From Sphingomonas sp. PP-CE-1A-559 (GTDB lineage Bacteria; Pseudomonadota; Alphaproteobacteria; Sphingomonadales; Sphingomonadaceae), in contig NZ_SLYA01000007.1 of assembly GCF_004340965.1 (NCBI RefSeq), positions 1 through 64,000 of the forward strand: a stretch of 64,000 nucleotides of DNA, read 5' to 3'. Under the pieces are notes generated by a model. The model searched no databases. It worked only from the letters and a program-made list of their open reading frames with translations, and was not told the origin of the DNA. Shown piece by piece: positions 1-9,118 of the stretch; the stretch's first letter is position 1, and every line of letters begins with the position of its first letter. The translations under genes were made by a program, and so were the position numbers.

Positions 1-56
1 GAGGAGCCCGGAAACCGCAAGCCGCCGCCCACATGTCCCTTCATCTTAACCTACAA

Positions 57-68
57 TGTCAAAGAGCC
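57..68 (-). promoter_or_regulatory. boxA-like antitermination element of an rRNA leader
   Basis: Read on the minus strand the bases are GGCTCTTTGACA, very close to the boxA antitermination element (TGCTCTTTGACA) of bacterial rRNA leaders. The stretch just downstream on the minus strand (towards base 1) is G-rich, ending in GGGCGGCGGC, which looks like sphingomonad rRNA leaders as I remember them. The 16S gene itself would lie left of the window, so this is inferred. Confidence 0.5.
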
Positions 69-176
69 GACAAAAATACCGACACTCGCATAACCTCCCT
101 TGCGGAAGATTTGGAGCATCTGGTTTTCTTGCGACCGCTGCGTCCAGACCGTGTGGCCGTTCGCTGCGGTGACACC

Positions 177-205
177 CCTCTAGGGCCACCTCCCCGACCC
201 GTCAA
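177..205 (-). promoter_or_regulatory. Putative rRNA operon promoter
   Basis: On the minus strand TTGACG (200-205) and TAGAGG (177-182) are separated by exactly 17 bases, a good sigma-70-type spacing. An A/T-rich block lies directly upstream (207-240), as expected for an UP element. About 110 bases downstream is the boxA-like element, so the simplest reading is the promoter of an rRNA operon running leftwards out of the window. The transcription start is not proven. Confidence 0.5.
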
Positions 206-235
206 ACGCTATTTTACAGTTTGAGGTCGGTTTTT
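194..235 (+). terminator. Hairpin with T-run (possible + strand terminator)
   Basis: CCGACC (194-199) and TCAAAC (202-207) pair with GTTTGA (219-224) and GGTCGG (225-230), followed by TTTTT (231-235). The form is that of a rho-independent terminator for + strand transcription entering from the left. It overlaps the -35 of the leftward rRNA promoter, so it may instead be a structure of that control region. No + strand gene is visible upstream. Confidence 0.35.
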
Positions 236-480
236 GGAAAAATGACGCCGAGGCGTCCAGCAGCGCCCTCTCGCACCTCCTGCATGGGCGATGGCTCGCC
301 ACTAGCGCGTTCCGGACAAAAGCTGACCTCGCCAATGCAGACCAGCTGGGCGTCGAGGCAGCCCCCCCCTTCCCCGACGGGGCAAACCGATCGAGCGCCC
401 AGCTTCATTCTGCACGAAAATTTCGTGAGGAGAGGTGAGGAGAAATGTGGCGGACGGCGGCACGTCCACTCGGCAACGCG
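236..480. other. Non-coding stretch between rRNA promoter and PilZ gene
   Basis: I see no credible gene here; the open frames lack ribosome binding sites and have the composition of chance frames in GC-rich DNA. The only structure noted is the inverted repeat CACGAAA-A-TTTCGTG at 413-427, which could be a small operator or hairpin. Confidence 0.5.
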
Positions 481-798
481 TCAGCCTGCGGACGCAGTAG
501 CGACCAGCGCTTCGAATACGGACGCCGGCAGGGGAGTGTGGAACTTGCAACCCGCCGTGTAGTCATCGGCCCACATTACCTCGGCAACGACCTGCCCGAT
601 TTGCGGAAGGTTGAGCCAGATGCTGGTACCGCGCTTGAGCGCCGAATAGGTTTGAAGTCGTGCACCGTGGACCGAGATGTCGATCACTCTGCAAAGTGTG
701 CGGCCGGTCTTACCGATCCGGACATCGAGCGAAACGGGAGCGCGAAGTGCGCTGCGCCGGGACTTGCGCTCTGCGGGTTCGAAGTCGGCGGCGAACAT
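481..798 (-). CDS. PilZ domain protein
   Basis: A 105-residue protein. It opens with an Arg-rich patch (RKSRRSALRAPV, about residues 11-22), continues with DISVHGARL (about 40-48) and ends in a short beta-rich domain. This matches the PilZ fold, where an N-terminal RxxxR and a (D/N)xSxxG motif bind cyclic di-GMP; here D-I-S-x-x-G is intact and the Arg patch offers candidate partners. The protein is a stand-alone PilZ domain, likely cytoplasmic, and its partner cannot be read from context. The start ATG at 798 is preceded by GAGGA. It is separated from rpmE by a terminator, so it is probably a single-gene unit. Confidence 0.75.
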   Translation of the reverse strand: MFAADFEPAERKSRRSALRAPVSLDVRIGKTGRTLCRVIDISVHGARLQTYSALKRGTSIWLNLPQIGQVVAEVMWADDYTAGCKFHTPLPASVFEALVATASAG

Positions 799-852
799 GG
801 GGTCCTCGTCCTTGCGAGCCCAAATTTAGCCGTCGATCCCTAACGCCGTCTT

Positions 853-896
853 AATAAAAGGCCCCGGAATGAATTAGTATCAATCCATTCCGGGGC
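853..896 (-). terminator. Rho-independent terminator of rpmE
   Basis: An 11-bp perfect stem (861-871 with 886-896; GCCCCGGAATG paired with CATTCCGGGGC) is followed on the minus strand by CCTTTTATTAA. It lies 7 bases after the rpmE stop codon. Confidence 0.85.
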
Positions 897-902
897 TTTA
901 GC

Positions 903-1133
903 TTACTTACGGAGCGTGAGACCGCCACCGAAACGCTTGTTGAAGCGCGCGACCTGGCCGCCCGTATCGAGCATCGTGCCACGGCCACCGGTCCATGCGG
1001 GATGCGCGAGCGGATCGATCTCGAGCGTCATCACATCGCCTTCCTTACCCCAGGTGGTGCGAGTCTGGTACTTGCTGCCATCGGTCATCTGGACGGTGAT
1101 CATGTGATAATCAGGGTGCGTATCGGCCTTCAT
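903..1133 (-). CDS. rpmE: 50S ribosomal protein L31
   Basis: A 76-residue protein starting [10 protein letters not shown], typical of alphaproteobacterial L31. The family's zinc-binding cysteines are absent, so this is the Cys-free (C-minus) type. L31 sits in the central protuberance of the 50S subunit. The frame stays open 20 codons upstream, but the ATG at 1133 has GGAGA six bases before it and starts the conserved protein, so the longer version is rejected. It is followed by a strong terminator and preceded by a 100-base gap to fabZ, so it is probably transcribed alone or with fabZ read-through. Confidence 0.93.
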   Translation of the reverse strand: MKADTHPDYHMITVQMTDGSKYQTRTTWGKEGDVMTLEIDPLAHPAWTGGRGTMLDTGGQVARFNKRFGGGLTLRK

Positions 1134-1236
1134 GGGAATTCTCCGTATGTGGCTGGTTCCGACCAGCCTGAAAAGGAAGGCGCGCTCGTACACGGACGCG
1201 CCCGAATTTACAACAATGCGAGGCTAGAGCCTCACA

Positions 1237-1722
1237 TCAGGCTTTCGGCGGGTCGGCGATCATCGCCGTGAAGTTCGCCTCGGCAACCAGCTGTCCGTCG
1301 ACCAGCGCGCGGCCGGCGAACTTGCACACCGAGCTGCGCTTCTGGACGAAGGTCACTTCGAGTTTCAGCAAAACGCCTGGCTCGACCGGCTTGCGGAACT
1401 TCGCCCCGTCGATCGCCATGAAATAGACGAGCTTGCCCGAACCCGCGAGACCCAGCGACTCGACGGCGAGAATCCCCGCCGCCTGTGCCATCGCCTCGAC
1501 GATCAGCACGCCCGGCATGATCGGGCGTCCAGGGAAATGCCCCTGGAAGAACTGCTCGTTCATCGACACCGCCTTGATCGCGGTGATCGATGTGTCGAGG
1601 ATCAGATCCTCGACACGATCGACCAGCAGCAGCGGATAGCGATGCGGCAACGCGGCCATGACGCGCCCGATATCGAGCGGACCCAGGCTAGCCTTTGCCC
1701 TGTCGTTCACAGTCTCGGTCAT
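1237..1722 (-). CDS. fabZ: (3R)-hydroxyacyl-[ACP] dehydratase FabZ
   Basis: A 161-residue hotdog-fold dehydratase of type II fatty acid synthesis that removes water from 3-hydroxyacyl-ACP. The catalytic segment is [20 protein letters not shown] (about residues 61-80), containing the active-site His and Glu. [10 protein letters not shown] near the N terminus is the usual family motif. Length is normal. It is the last gene of the rpsB-to-fabZ cluster, nine bases after ompH. In many proteobacteria lpxA and lpxD are interleaved here; neither lies between bamA and fabZ in this window. Confidence 0.96.
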   Translation of the reverse strand: MTETVNDRAKASLGPLDIGRVMAALPHRYPLLLVDRVEDLILDTSITAIKAVSMNEQFFQGHFPGRPIMPGVLIVEAMAQAAGILAVESLGLAGSGKLVYFMAIDGAKFRKPVEPGVLLKLEVTFVQKRSSVCKFAGRALVDGQLVAEANFTAMIADPPKA

Positions 1723-1731
1723 CGGTGTGAC

Positions 1732-2394
1732 TTAGCGACCCTGCGGCGTGCGCGTGGCGGCAGGCGCACGACCGGCCGGAGCCGGCGCGGCGCCCTGCTG
1801 CTGGCCACCCTGCTGGTTCGGCTGCCAGTTTGCCGGCACGGCGGTGCTGACCGACGGTACGAGACGGTCGAGTTCGGTCGTGATCGCAGGCGTGATATCG
1901 GCAGTCGGCTGTGCGAACAGCGCGGCCTCGGGACGCAGCAGCAGGCTGACGTTCTTGGCGCGAACCGCGGCCGTCACGGCGTCGCTGAGCTTCGCCTGGA
2001 TCTGCTCGATCGCGTATTGCTGCGCGCGCTGAGCGGGCTGCGTCAGGCGAGCAAGTTCCTGGTTCGCCGCGGTCTCTCGCGTCTGGATCGCCTGAGCCTG
2101 CGGACGCAGCGACGCGTCGGTCGCGCCCGGTGCACGCTGTGCGGTCTGGAACGCGGTGACCAGCGGCTGGAGCTCGCGAGCCACGGCCTGGCGGCGCGTC
2201 TCGGCCTGATCGAGCTGCGCCTTGTAGGTCGTCTCGATCTGGGCGCGCGCGGCGTTCCAGGCCTTCGAGTTGGCGATCGCACCCTGCGCGTCGGCGACGG
2301 CGATGCCCGAAACCTGTGCATCGGCAGCGGTCGCGGTCATGGCGGCAGGCGCAACGAGCGCTGCGGCGAGGAGAAGCGTCTTGAACGTCGTCAT
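1732..2394 (-). CDS. OmpH/Skp-family periplasmic chaperone
   Basis: A 220-residue exported protein that would hold unfolded outer-membrane proteins on the way to BamA. Residues 1-26 form a signal peptide ending TAADA before QVSG. The middle (about 40-165) is the alanine/glutamine-rich helical coiled-coil arm typical of Skp. The C terminus carries an extra Gln-, Pro- and Ala-rich tail (about 190-220, with QQGGQQQG) not present in E. coli Skp. The start codon overlaps the bamA stop by one base (TGATG), so the two are translationally coupled, as expected for partners. Confidence 0.9.
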   Translation of the reverse strand: MTTFKTLLLAAALVAPAAMTATAADAQVSGIAVADAQGAIANSKAWNAARAQIETTYKAQLDQAETRRQAVARELQPLVTAFQTAQRAPGATDASLRPQAQAIQTRETAANQELARLTQPAQRAQQYAIEQIQAKLSDAVTAAVRAKNVSLLLRPEAALFAQPTADITPAITTELDRLVPSVSTAVPANWQPNQQGGQQQGAAPAPAGRAPAATRTPQGR

Positions 2395-5192
2395 CAGAAC
2401 TGTGTCCCTACGTTGAAAGTAATAAGCTTGGGGTCGTCACCCTTCTGGGTGAGCAAGGCTTTGGCGAGATCGATCCGCAGCGGACCGAATGGCGAGTTCC
2501 AGTTGACACCGATACCTACCGAGAGACGCGGCTTGGCCGAGTTTCCAAGGAACGTTTCCTGATAGATGTTCGGATTGAGATACCGCGCATTGGCGGTCGT
2601 ACCAGAACACGTCGTCGCCCCGGCCGCTATCACGCCGACGGGGCAGATCGTCTGAACAGATGCTATGCCCGGCGTCGTCGCAGTCGCCGCAACTTCCGGC
2701 GTCAAGTAGAGCGGATTATCCCCGCTGTCCTTATACTGGTTTTGCAGCAACGTCGGCGAACCATCCGCATTGAACAGCAGTGCACCGGCCGCGCTTTTAG
2801 CCTGATCATAATTGAACGTCGGAAGCGGCTTCTTGATACCGAACAGGCTACCCACCTGTGCGTAGATCGATGGCCTCAGACCCAGTTCGCGTGCACCGGA
2901 TCCCAACGGAATCTCGATTTCCGCACGCGCGAGGTAATAGGCACGGCCACCGAGTGCATCGTCCTGGATCTGATCGCGATCTGTCTGGACCGACTGCGAG
3001 CCATCGGCGGCGATCACGTAGCCGGCGCGCAACACACGGGGGCCTACGCCGCGAATGTCGAAGCCGCGGAACTGCGGCTCACCGAGATAGAAGCGATCGG
3101 TGATACGGATCGGGTCTCGCCCGGGGCCTGGGCTGCTCTCGAGAGGATGGATGTACCCGCCTTCTGCGACGATCGATCCGATAAACCCGCTGCCAAGGTT
3201 GGCGTATTTGGAGCCCTCGAGTCGCGTGCGCAGATACTTCACGTCCCCACCCAGCCCGGCAAAATCCTGGCTGAACGAAAAACGTGAACCCGCAGTAGGA
3301 CGAAGGCGGCTGTTCAATGTATCTCGGCTGATCGAGTAGCCGACCGAGGACGTCCAACGGTTACCGATCGCTTCGCACAGATATCGGCCCGCCACTTCGA
3401 GGTTACATGAACCGTTTGCGTTCAGATATTGGCTATCGAGGCTAACCTCGTCGTAGGACAGACCATAGCGTGCCGAAAGCGACCAAAATTCAGTCAATGG
3501 CACGCCGGCACGAAGCTGGAAGCCGGTCGAGACCTGCGAATAGTTGGTCTGACGATCGTTACCGACATAGTTGAACGAGTTATAGTCGCGGCGGAAGATG
3601 TCGCCACCGACTGCGATGTTTTTGTCGAACAGATACGGCTCGGTGAAGCCCAGCTCGATCGACTTCGAGTAGCTCGAATAGTTGACGCCGGCGCGCAGTT
3701 CCTGGCCCTTGCCGCGGAAGTTGCGCTGCGTGATGTTCGCCTGGATGATGAACCGCTCGAGGCTCGAATAGCCGGCCGACAACTGAAGCTCGCCGGTCGA
3801 CTTCTCTTCGAGGTTGGTTTCGAGGATCACGCGGTCGGGCGCGGAGCCCGGGAGCTGCTTGATCTCCATCTTGTCGGCGAAATAGCCCAGCGAGTTGATG
3901 CGATCCTGCGAGCGCTTGACCTGGAAGCTATTGAACGCGTCGCCCTCCGCCAGACGGATCTCGCGACGAACGACCTTGTCCTGCGTCTGCGTGTTGCCGT
4001 TGATGTCGATACGCTCGACATAGGTACGCTTGGCTTCGGCGATGTTGAAATTAATCCCCATCGTCAGCGTTTCGGCGTCCTTCTGGAACTCCGGATTCAC
4101 CTCGGTGAACGCGTACCCGAACAGGCCCGCGGTCTGGCTGAGGTTGTCGACCGAATCCTCGACCAGCTTGGCGTTGTACCAGTCACCCTTCTTCAGCGGC
4201 AGCGTGGCCGCCAGCTTGGTGTTGTCGAAGTCGCGGATCTGGCTGTCGACGGTGACGTCGCCGAACTTGTAGCGCTTGCCCTCCTCCACCACGTACGTGA
4301 TGATGAAGTCCTTCTTGTCCGGCGTCAGCTCGGCGACCGCCGACGTCACGCGGAAATCGGCGTAGCCCTGCGTCAGGTAGAACTGGCGGAGCTTCTGCTG
4401 ATCGTAGGACAGGCGATCCTGATCGTAGCTGGTCGCCGACGACAGCAGGCGGAATAGACGCGACTGCTTGGTCGCCATCTGGCCGCGGATCTGGTCGTCG
4501 GAGAACACCTCGTTGCCGAGGATGTTGATCTGACGGACCTTGGACTTCGGGCCTTCACTGATCTCGAACACCACGTCGACGCGGTTCTGGTCGAGGTTGA
4601 CCATCTTCGGATCGATCACCGCGGCGAAGCGGCCCTGGCGACGATACAGCTCGATGATCCGCGCGATATCCTGGCGGACCGCGGTACGCGTGAAGATCTG
4701 GCGTGGCGCGAGCTTGATCTCCTTGGTGATCTTGTCGCTTTTTAGCGCCTTGTTGCCCTCGATGATCACGCGGTTGATGATCGGGTTCTCCCGAACGCGC
4801 AGGACGATATTGCCGTCCTCGACACCTGCAATCGAGTAATCCGCGAACAGGTCGCTGGCCTGGAGATCCTTCAGCGCCTGATCGAGCGTCTCGGCGGTAT
4901 AGGGGATGCCGACGCGCAGCTTGGTATAGCTGAGCACCGTCTCGCCCTCGATGCGCTGCGATCCCTCGACGCGCAAAGTCTTTATCGTCCGCACGGATAC
5001 CGGCGCGCCGACGGGCGTTACTACCGGCGGAGCGACTCGCGTCGCACCGTTCCGCGTCACCGTTCCGGCAGGCGCTGTTGAAGGCGAGGCGGCGGGTGCC
5101 GTCTGCGCAAAGGCGGGGACGCCCGACAGGATCGTTCCTGCAAGCAGCAGGGCGCCCTTACGCGCGAAATCGTAACCGTTGATCGCTGTCAC
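2394..5192 (-). CDS. bamA: Outer membrane protein assembly factor BamA
   Basis: About 932 residues, the central subunit of the beta-barrel assembly machine. Order: signal peptide (residues 1-29, cleavage after AFA), five POTRA repeats (about 45-400), then a 16-strand barrel containing the loop-6 motif FRGF and ending in the C-terminal aromatic signature GTQF. The start is taken as the GTG at 5192, preceded by AAGGTGGG; the frame continues upstream into rseP, but that extension has no signal peptide at its start. Near the C terminus an unusually long Thr/Ala-rich insertion (about 2570-2770) carries two cysteines (ICPVG and TTCSG), and another Cys pair lies near 3340-3410. It sits between rseP and ompH. 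Confidence 0.95.
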   Translation of the reverse strand: MTAINGYDFARKGALLLAGTILSGVPAFAQTAPAASPSTAPAGTVTRNGATRVAPPVVTPVGAPVSVRTIKTLRVEGSQRIEGETVLSYTKLRVGIPYTAETLDQALKDLQASDLFADYSIAGVEDGNIVLRVRENPIINRVIIEGNKALKSDKITKEIKLAPRQIFTRTAVRQDIARIIELYRRQGRFAAVIDPKMVNLDQNRVDVVFEISEGPKSKVRQINILGNEVFSDDQIRGQMATKQSRLFRLLSSATSYDQDRLSYDQQKLRQFYLTQGYADFRVTSAVAELTPDKKDFIITYVVEEGKRYKFGDVTVDSQIRDFDNTKLAATLPLKKGDWYNAKLVEDSVDNLSQTAGLFGYAFTEVNPEFQKDAETLTMGINFNIAEAKRTYVERIDINGNTQTQDKVVRREIRLAEGDAFNSFQVKRSQDRINSLGYFADKMEIKQLPGSAPDRVILETNLEEKSTGELQLSAGYSSLERFIIQANITQRNFRGKGQELRAGVNYSSYSKSIELGFTEPYLFDKNIAVGGDIFRRDYNSFNYVGNDRQTNYSQVSTGFQLRAGVPLTEFWSLSARYGLSYDEVSLDSQYLNANGSCNLEVAGRYLCEAIGNRWTSSVGYSISRDTLNSRLRPTAGSRFSFSQDFAGLGGDVKYLRTRLEGSKYANLGSGFIGSIVAEGGYIHPLESSPGPGRDPIRITDRFYLGEPQFRGFDIRGVGPRVLRAGYVIAADGSQSVQTDRDQIQDDALGGRAYYLARAEIEIPLGSGARELGLRPSIYAQVGSLFGIKKPLPTFNYDQAKSAAGALLFNADGSPTLLQNQYKDSGDNPLYLTPEVAATATTPGIASVQTICPVGVIAAGATTCSGTTANARYLNPNIYQETFLGNSAKPRLSVGIGVNWNSPFGPLRIDLAKALLTQKGDDPKLITFNVGTQF

Positions 5193-5248
5193 CAAACCCA
5201 CCTTAAAAACGTGCACATACAAGGCGCGCCCGCCCTGCCCTATCGTCG

Positions 5249-6382
5249 TCAGCCGATCAAGCCGGCCAAGTTCTTCCAGAGCCCAAAATTGCCGAGATCG
5301 TTGAAGGTCACGAGCAACATCAGCGCGAGGATTGCCGCAAGGCCGCCACGAAACGCCCATTCCTGAACCTGCGGCTCGACCGGGCGCCTGCGCACCGCTT
5401 CGATCGCATAGAAGAACAAATGGCCCCCATCCAGCATGGGCACTGGCAGCAGGTTGATGAACCCCAGATTGATCGACACGAGTGCGATCAGGAAGACATA
5501 GGCGTCGAGGCCGAGTGACATCTGCTCGCCCGAGACCTTGGCGATGCTGAGCGGTCCGCCGAGTTCCTTCACCGAACGGCGTCCGGTGATGACCTGCCCC
5601 AACGTCTCGACCATCATCGAGACGATCTCGCCGGTCCGCTTTACCGCGATGACCGGCGCCTCGACCAGGCTGACGGTGACGATGATCGGCTTGCTGCCGG
5701 CGATGCCTAGGCGACCGATTCGATATTCGTTACCGAAGCGATCGCGCTGCAGTTCGGTGCCGATGACGATGTCGCGCGATAGCGCCCGGTCGCCGCGGAC
5801 CGCGTCGATCCGGGTCCGCTCGCCAGCGCGGATGCGGGCATAGCGCGCCATATCGTCGAACGTCTCGACCGACCGGCCGCCGATGCCGGTGATCCGGTCG
5901 CCCGCCTGCAGGCCTGCCGCTGCGGCGGCACTACCGGGAACAGTGCCGCCGACGATCGGCGGCATCCGAATGTCGCCATAGGCGAACGCGAAGCCGGCGA
6001 GGATCAGGATCGCGACGACGAAATTGACGACCGGACCGGCTGCAACGACGATCGCGCGCTGCCATACCGGCTTCGACTGGAACGTACGCTGGCGTTCTTC
6101 GGCGGGGAGCGACAGCCACTCCGCGGAGGGCTGGCTGGCCGGGTTCATATCACCAGCGAACTTCACGTAACCGCCCAACGGCAGCCAACCGAACTTCCAC
6201 CGCGTGCCGCGCTTGTCGGTAAAGCCCGCGATCTCGTGGCCGAAGCCGATCGCGAAGGCATCCGCCTTGATCCCGAAAATGCGCCCAGCGAGGTAATGTC
6301 CCATCTCGTGTACGAACACGAGGGGGCCGATCACCGCGGCGAACGACAATATGGTCAGCAGGACACCGGGTGTTTCGATCAA
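5249..6382 (-). CDS. rseP: RIP metalloprotease RseP (site-2 protease)
   Basis: A 377-residue intramembrane zinc protease that cuts anti-sigma factors or signal peptides within the membrane. HEMGH at residues 25-29 is the HExxH zinc site, and LLPVPMLDGGHL near the C terminus is the second conserved motif carrying the metal-binding Asp. One PDZ domain lies around residues 130-215 (E. coli RseP has two). Membrane helices are at the N terminus, near 110-130 and at the C terminus. The start overlaps the dxr stop by four bases (ATGA), coupling it to the operon. Confidence 0.95.
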   Translation of the reverse strand: MIETPGVLLTILSFAAVIGPLVFVHEMGHYLAGRIFGIKADAFAIGFGHEIAGFTDKRGTRWKFGWLPLGGYVKFAGDMNPASQPSAEWLSLPAEERQRTFQSKPVWQRAIVVAAGPVVNFVVAILILAGFAFAYGDIRMPPIVGGTVPGSAAAAAGLQAGDRITGIGGRSVETFDDMARYARIRAGERTRIDAVRGDRALSRDIVIGTELQRDRFGNEYRIGRLGIAGSKPIIVTVSLVEAPVIAVKRTGEIVSMMVETLGQVITGRRSVKELGGPLSIAKVSGEQMSLGLDAYVFLIALVSINLGFINLLPVPMLDGGHLFFYAIEAVRRRPVEPQVQEWAFRGGLAAILALMLLVTFNDLGNFGLWKNLAGLIG

Positions 6383-7536
6383 ACCGCGTAATCCTTCACA
6401 CGCTCACCGGCCAAGATCCGCGCCTCGGCATCGATCGCCAGCACGGCATCGACGCTGTCCGGCGCGGCCGGGTCATAACACGACAACGTATGTTCGACGA
6501 TTGCGGCAATTTCGAGGAAGCCGATGCGACGTTGCAGGAAGGCCTCGACCGCTACCTCGTTGGCGGCGTTGAGAATTGCCGGCCGCGCGCCACCTGCATC
6601 GAGCGCCTCGCGGGCAAGCCGCAACGCAGGGAAGCGGACCGGATCGGGTGCCTCGAAGTCGAGCCGGCCGATCGCGACCAGGTCAAGCGGGGCCATCGGC
6701 GTCGCCATCCGGTCCGGCCAGGCCAGCGTATGCGCGATCGGCGTCCGCATGTCGGGTGGCCCGAGCTGCGCCAGCACCGACCCGTCGACATGATCGACGA
6801 GGCTGTGGATCACCGACTGCGGATGGATGACGATCTCGATCCGGTCGTGCGCAATCGGGAACAGCCGCGCGGCCTCGATCAGCTCGAGGCCCTTGTTCAT
6901 GCAGGTCGCCGAATCGACCGAGATCTTCGCGCCCATCGACCAGTTGGGATGCTTGACCGCCTGTTCCAGCGTCACGCCGCGCATCTGCTCGGTCGTCCAG
7001 TCGCGGAACGGCCCGCCGCTGCACGTCAGGATGATCCGCCGCACACGTTCTGGACGAGTCGCGTCGAAACATTGGAAGATCGCGTTGTGCTCGGAATCGG
7101 CAGGAAGCAACGTCGCGCCAGTCCGCTTCGCCGCAGCGAGGATGACGTCGCCGGCGGAGACCAGCGGCTCCTTGTTGGCGATCACCACGGTACCGCCCTG
7201 CTCGATCGCCGCCATCACCGGCTTCAATCCCGCACAACCGACGATCGCCCCCATCGTCCAGTCCGCGCCCGAAGACGCCGCCTTGATGATCGCCTCGACA
7301 CCGCCGCCTGCGCGGATCCCCGTGCCGGCCAGCGCCTCACGAAGCTCGGGAAGACAGCGCTCGTCCGCGACGACGGCGAACTCGGCCTTGGTCCGGATCG
7401 CCGCGGCGGCAAGCTTCGCCACATCGCAATTCGCCGTCAGCGCGACGACACGAAACCGATCGGGCTCCCGCTCGATCAGGTCGAGCGTCGAGGTACCGAC
7501 CGAACCGGTAGCGCCCAAAATCGTGACGCTCTTCAT
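6379..7536 (-). CDS. dxr: 1-deoxy-D-xylulose 5-phosphate reductoisomerase
   Basis: A 385-residue NADPH-dependent enzyme that converts DXP to MEP, the second step of the MEP isoprenoid pathway; undecaprenyl phosphate, quinones and carotenoids draw on it. The N terminus MKSVTILGATGSVGTS holds the GxTGxxG nucleotide motif. NKEPLVSAG and LPADSEHNAIFQ (metal-binding Asp and Glu) are hallmark motifs, and the loop SGGPF is present. The frame is open 150 codons further upstream through cdsA, but the conserved protein begins at the ATG at 7536, which overlaps the cdsA stop by four bases. Confidence 0.96.
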   Translation of the reverse strand: MKSVTILGATGSVGTSTLDLIEREPDRFRVVALTANCDVAKLAAAAIRTKAEFAVVADERCLPELREALAGTGIRAGGGVEAIIKAASSGADWTMGAIVGCAGLKPVMAAIEQGGTVVIANKEPLVSAGDVILAAAKRTGATLLPADSEHNAIFQCFDATRPERVRRIILTCSGGPFRDWTTEQMRGVTLEQAVKHPNWSMGAKISVDSATCMNKGLELIEAARLFPIAHDRIEIVIHPQSVIHSLVDHVDGSVLAQLGPPDMRTPIAHTLAWPDRMATPMAPLDLVAIGRLDFEAPDPVRFPALRLAREALDAGGARPAILNAANEVAVEAFLQRRIGFLEIAAIVEHTLSCYDPAAPDSVDAVLAIDAEARILAGERVKDYAV

Positions 7537-8357
7537 GCGTAGAAATGCGGGAGCAGGACGAGGAACGCCGCGACCGGCGCGACCGGGACCAGCCCGTCGA
7601 GCCGATCCATCACGCCGCCATGTCCGGGCAGGATGTTGCCGCTGTCCTTCACGCCCGCCACTCTCTTCAACCAGCTCTCGTAAAGATCGCCCATCTGCGC
7701 GAGCACGGCGAGCAACGGCGTCGCCAGCGTCATCCGCATCGGCAGGCCGTATTGCGTGTGTAGCACCGCCGCGACCGCGCCCGCGAGCACGACACCACCG
7801 ATCAGCCCCGACCATGTCTTGTTCGGACTGATCACCGGCGCAAGCTTGGGTCCGCCCAGCGTGCGCCCGGTAAAGAACGCGCCGATATCGCACGCCCACA
7901 CCAGCGACAGCGCCCACAGCGTGTAGAGGATGCCCTCGTCCTGCCGCCGGATGATCATCAGCGCGAACACGGGAAGGCCACAATAGATAGTGCCCAGCGC
8001 CAGCTTGGGTTTTCGCGTCGTGATGACGACGAAGAACGCCGCCCCCACAAGCAGCCCCAGCGTGAAGAAATCATGGATCACGAGGATGAGCGACGCGGGG
8101 GCCATCAACGCGAGCGGCACCGACAGCGCGAACTGCGTCATCCGCTTGGTCTTGGCGTCGGCGCCCTGGAGCATCGACCATTCCGCCATCATGAACACCG
8201 CGGCGACCACGCCTAGCACCCAGAACGCAATCCCGCCGAGCGTCAGCGCAAGGCTGGCCACCGCGATCATGCCGACGCTGGCGATCATCCTGAGCTGGAG
8301 ATTGGACGGCGTGCGCAACGCCTGATCGGGCGCCTTTTCAGGATCGGTAAGACTCAC
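7533..8357 (-). CDS. cdsA: Phosphatidate cytidylyltransferase
   Basis: A 274-residue polytopic membrane enzyme that makes CDP-diacylglycerol from phosphatidic acid and CTP, the branch point feeding pssA further along this window. The CDP-diglyceride synthetase signature is intact near the C terminus: LKRVAGVKDSGNILPGHGG followed by VMDRLDG, with the metal-binding Asp residues. About seven hydrophobic helices are visible. Start and stop overlap uppS and dxr by four bases each, so it is an internal operon gene. Confidence 0.95.
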   Translation of the reverse strand: MSLTDPEKAPDQALRTPSNLQLRMIASVGMIAVASLALTLGGIAFWVLGVVAAVFMMAEWSMLQGADAKTKRMTQFALSVPLALMAPASLILVIHDFFTLGLLVGAAFFVVITTRKPKLALGTIYCGLPVFALMIIRRQDEGILYTLWALSLVWACDIGAFFTGRTLGGPKLAPVISPNKTWSGLIGGVVLAGAVAAVLHTQYGLPMRMTLATPLLAVLAQMGDLYESWLKRVAGVKDSGNILPGHGGVMDRLDGLVPVAPVAAFLVLLPHFYA

Positions 8358-9118
8358 AGGCCACCGTAGCGACGCTGGCGCTGACCGAACGCCGCGACCG
8401 CATCGGCGAGCGCGGCGGCGTCGAAGTCAGGCCAGAGCGTGTCGACGAACAGGAGCTCCGCATACGCCGCCTGCCACAACAGGAAGTTCGACAAGCGCTG
8501 CTCACCCGACGTCCGGATCATGAGGTCCAGCGGAGGAAGGTCGTGCGTATCGAGTTCCGCCTCGATCGTCGCCTCATCGATCCTCGCCGGATCCAGCCCG
8601 CCATCACGCGCCCGCTCCGCCAGACGCCGCGCGGCGGTCACCAGTTCGGCATGCGCGCCATAATTCAGCGCGATCGCCAGAATCGGCCCGGTATTGCCCG
8701 CGGTCCGCGCGATGGCGTCATCCACCATCGCCACCAGATCGGGCGAAAAGCTGTGGTAGTCGCCGATCACGCGCAGCCGGACGTTCTCGCGCGCGAGTTC
8801 GTCGAGGTCGCTGCGGATGAAATGCCGCAGCAACCCCATCAGGTCGCTGACCTCCTCGGCCGGGCGCCGCCAGTTCTCCGACGAGAACGCGTACAGCGTC
8901 AGCGCCTCGATCCCCATCGCCCGCGCCGCGCGCGTCACCTTGCGCACCGCCTCGACGCCGGCCTTGTGCCCGGCGAAGCGCGGCAGGAACCGCTTCTTCG
9001 CCCAGCGGCCATTGCCGTCCATGATGATCGCGACATGACGCGGCACCGCCCCGCCTGCAGGAACGGCGCCCACAGGAACAGCAGCGAGCGGCGCGGCCGA
9101 GGAGGCCTGCAACCTCAC
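8354..9118 (-). CDS. uppS: Isoprenyl transferase (undecaprenyl diphosphate synthase)
   Basis: A 254-residue cis-prenyltransferase that builds the C55 lipid carrier for peptidoglycan and polysaccharide export. [16 protein letters not shown] (about residues 28-43) contains the catalytic Asp and the diphosphate-binding loop. [15 protein letters not shown] near the C terminus is the second signature. The first 25 residues are an Ala/Pro/Val-rich extension not needed for the fold; an internal start is possible but none has a clear ribosome binding site. It overlaps frr by four bases. Confidence 0.95.
   Translation of the reverse strand: MRLQASSAAPLAAVPVGAVPAGGAVPRHVAIIMDGNGRWAKKRFLPRFAGHKAGVEAVRKVTRAARAMGIEALTLYAFSSENWRRPAEEVSDLMGLLRHFIRSDLDELARENVRLRVIGDYHSFSPDLVAMVDDAIARTAGNTGPILAIALNYGAHAELVTAARRLAERARDGGLDPARIDEATIEAELDTHDLPPLDLMIRTSGEQRLSNFLLWQAAYAELLFVDTLWPDFDAAALADAVAAFGQRQRRYGGL

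Noticed and set aside
33..224. A 63-codon frame at the left edge
   Set aside because: It covers the boxA element and the rRNA promoter, and its end coincides with a hairpin; no ribosome binding site.
3429..4457. A 342-codon frame on the + strand opposite bamA
   Set aside because: Antisense shadow; bamA is well supported by POTRA and barrel signatures.
5193..5360. Longer N terminus for bamA, overlapping rseP
   Set aside because: The GTG at 5192 has a good Shine-Dalgarno and starts a proper signal peptide; the extension would bury the signal sequence.
7537..7983. Longer N terminus for dxr inside cdsA
   Set aside because: The conserved MKSVTILGATG starts at 7536 with a four-base overlap to cdsA; the upstream residues are a frame shadow of cdsA.
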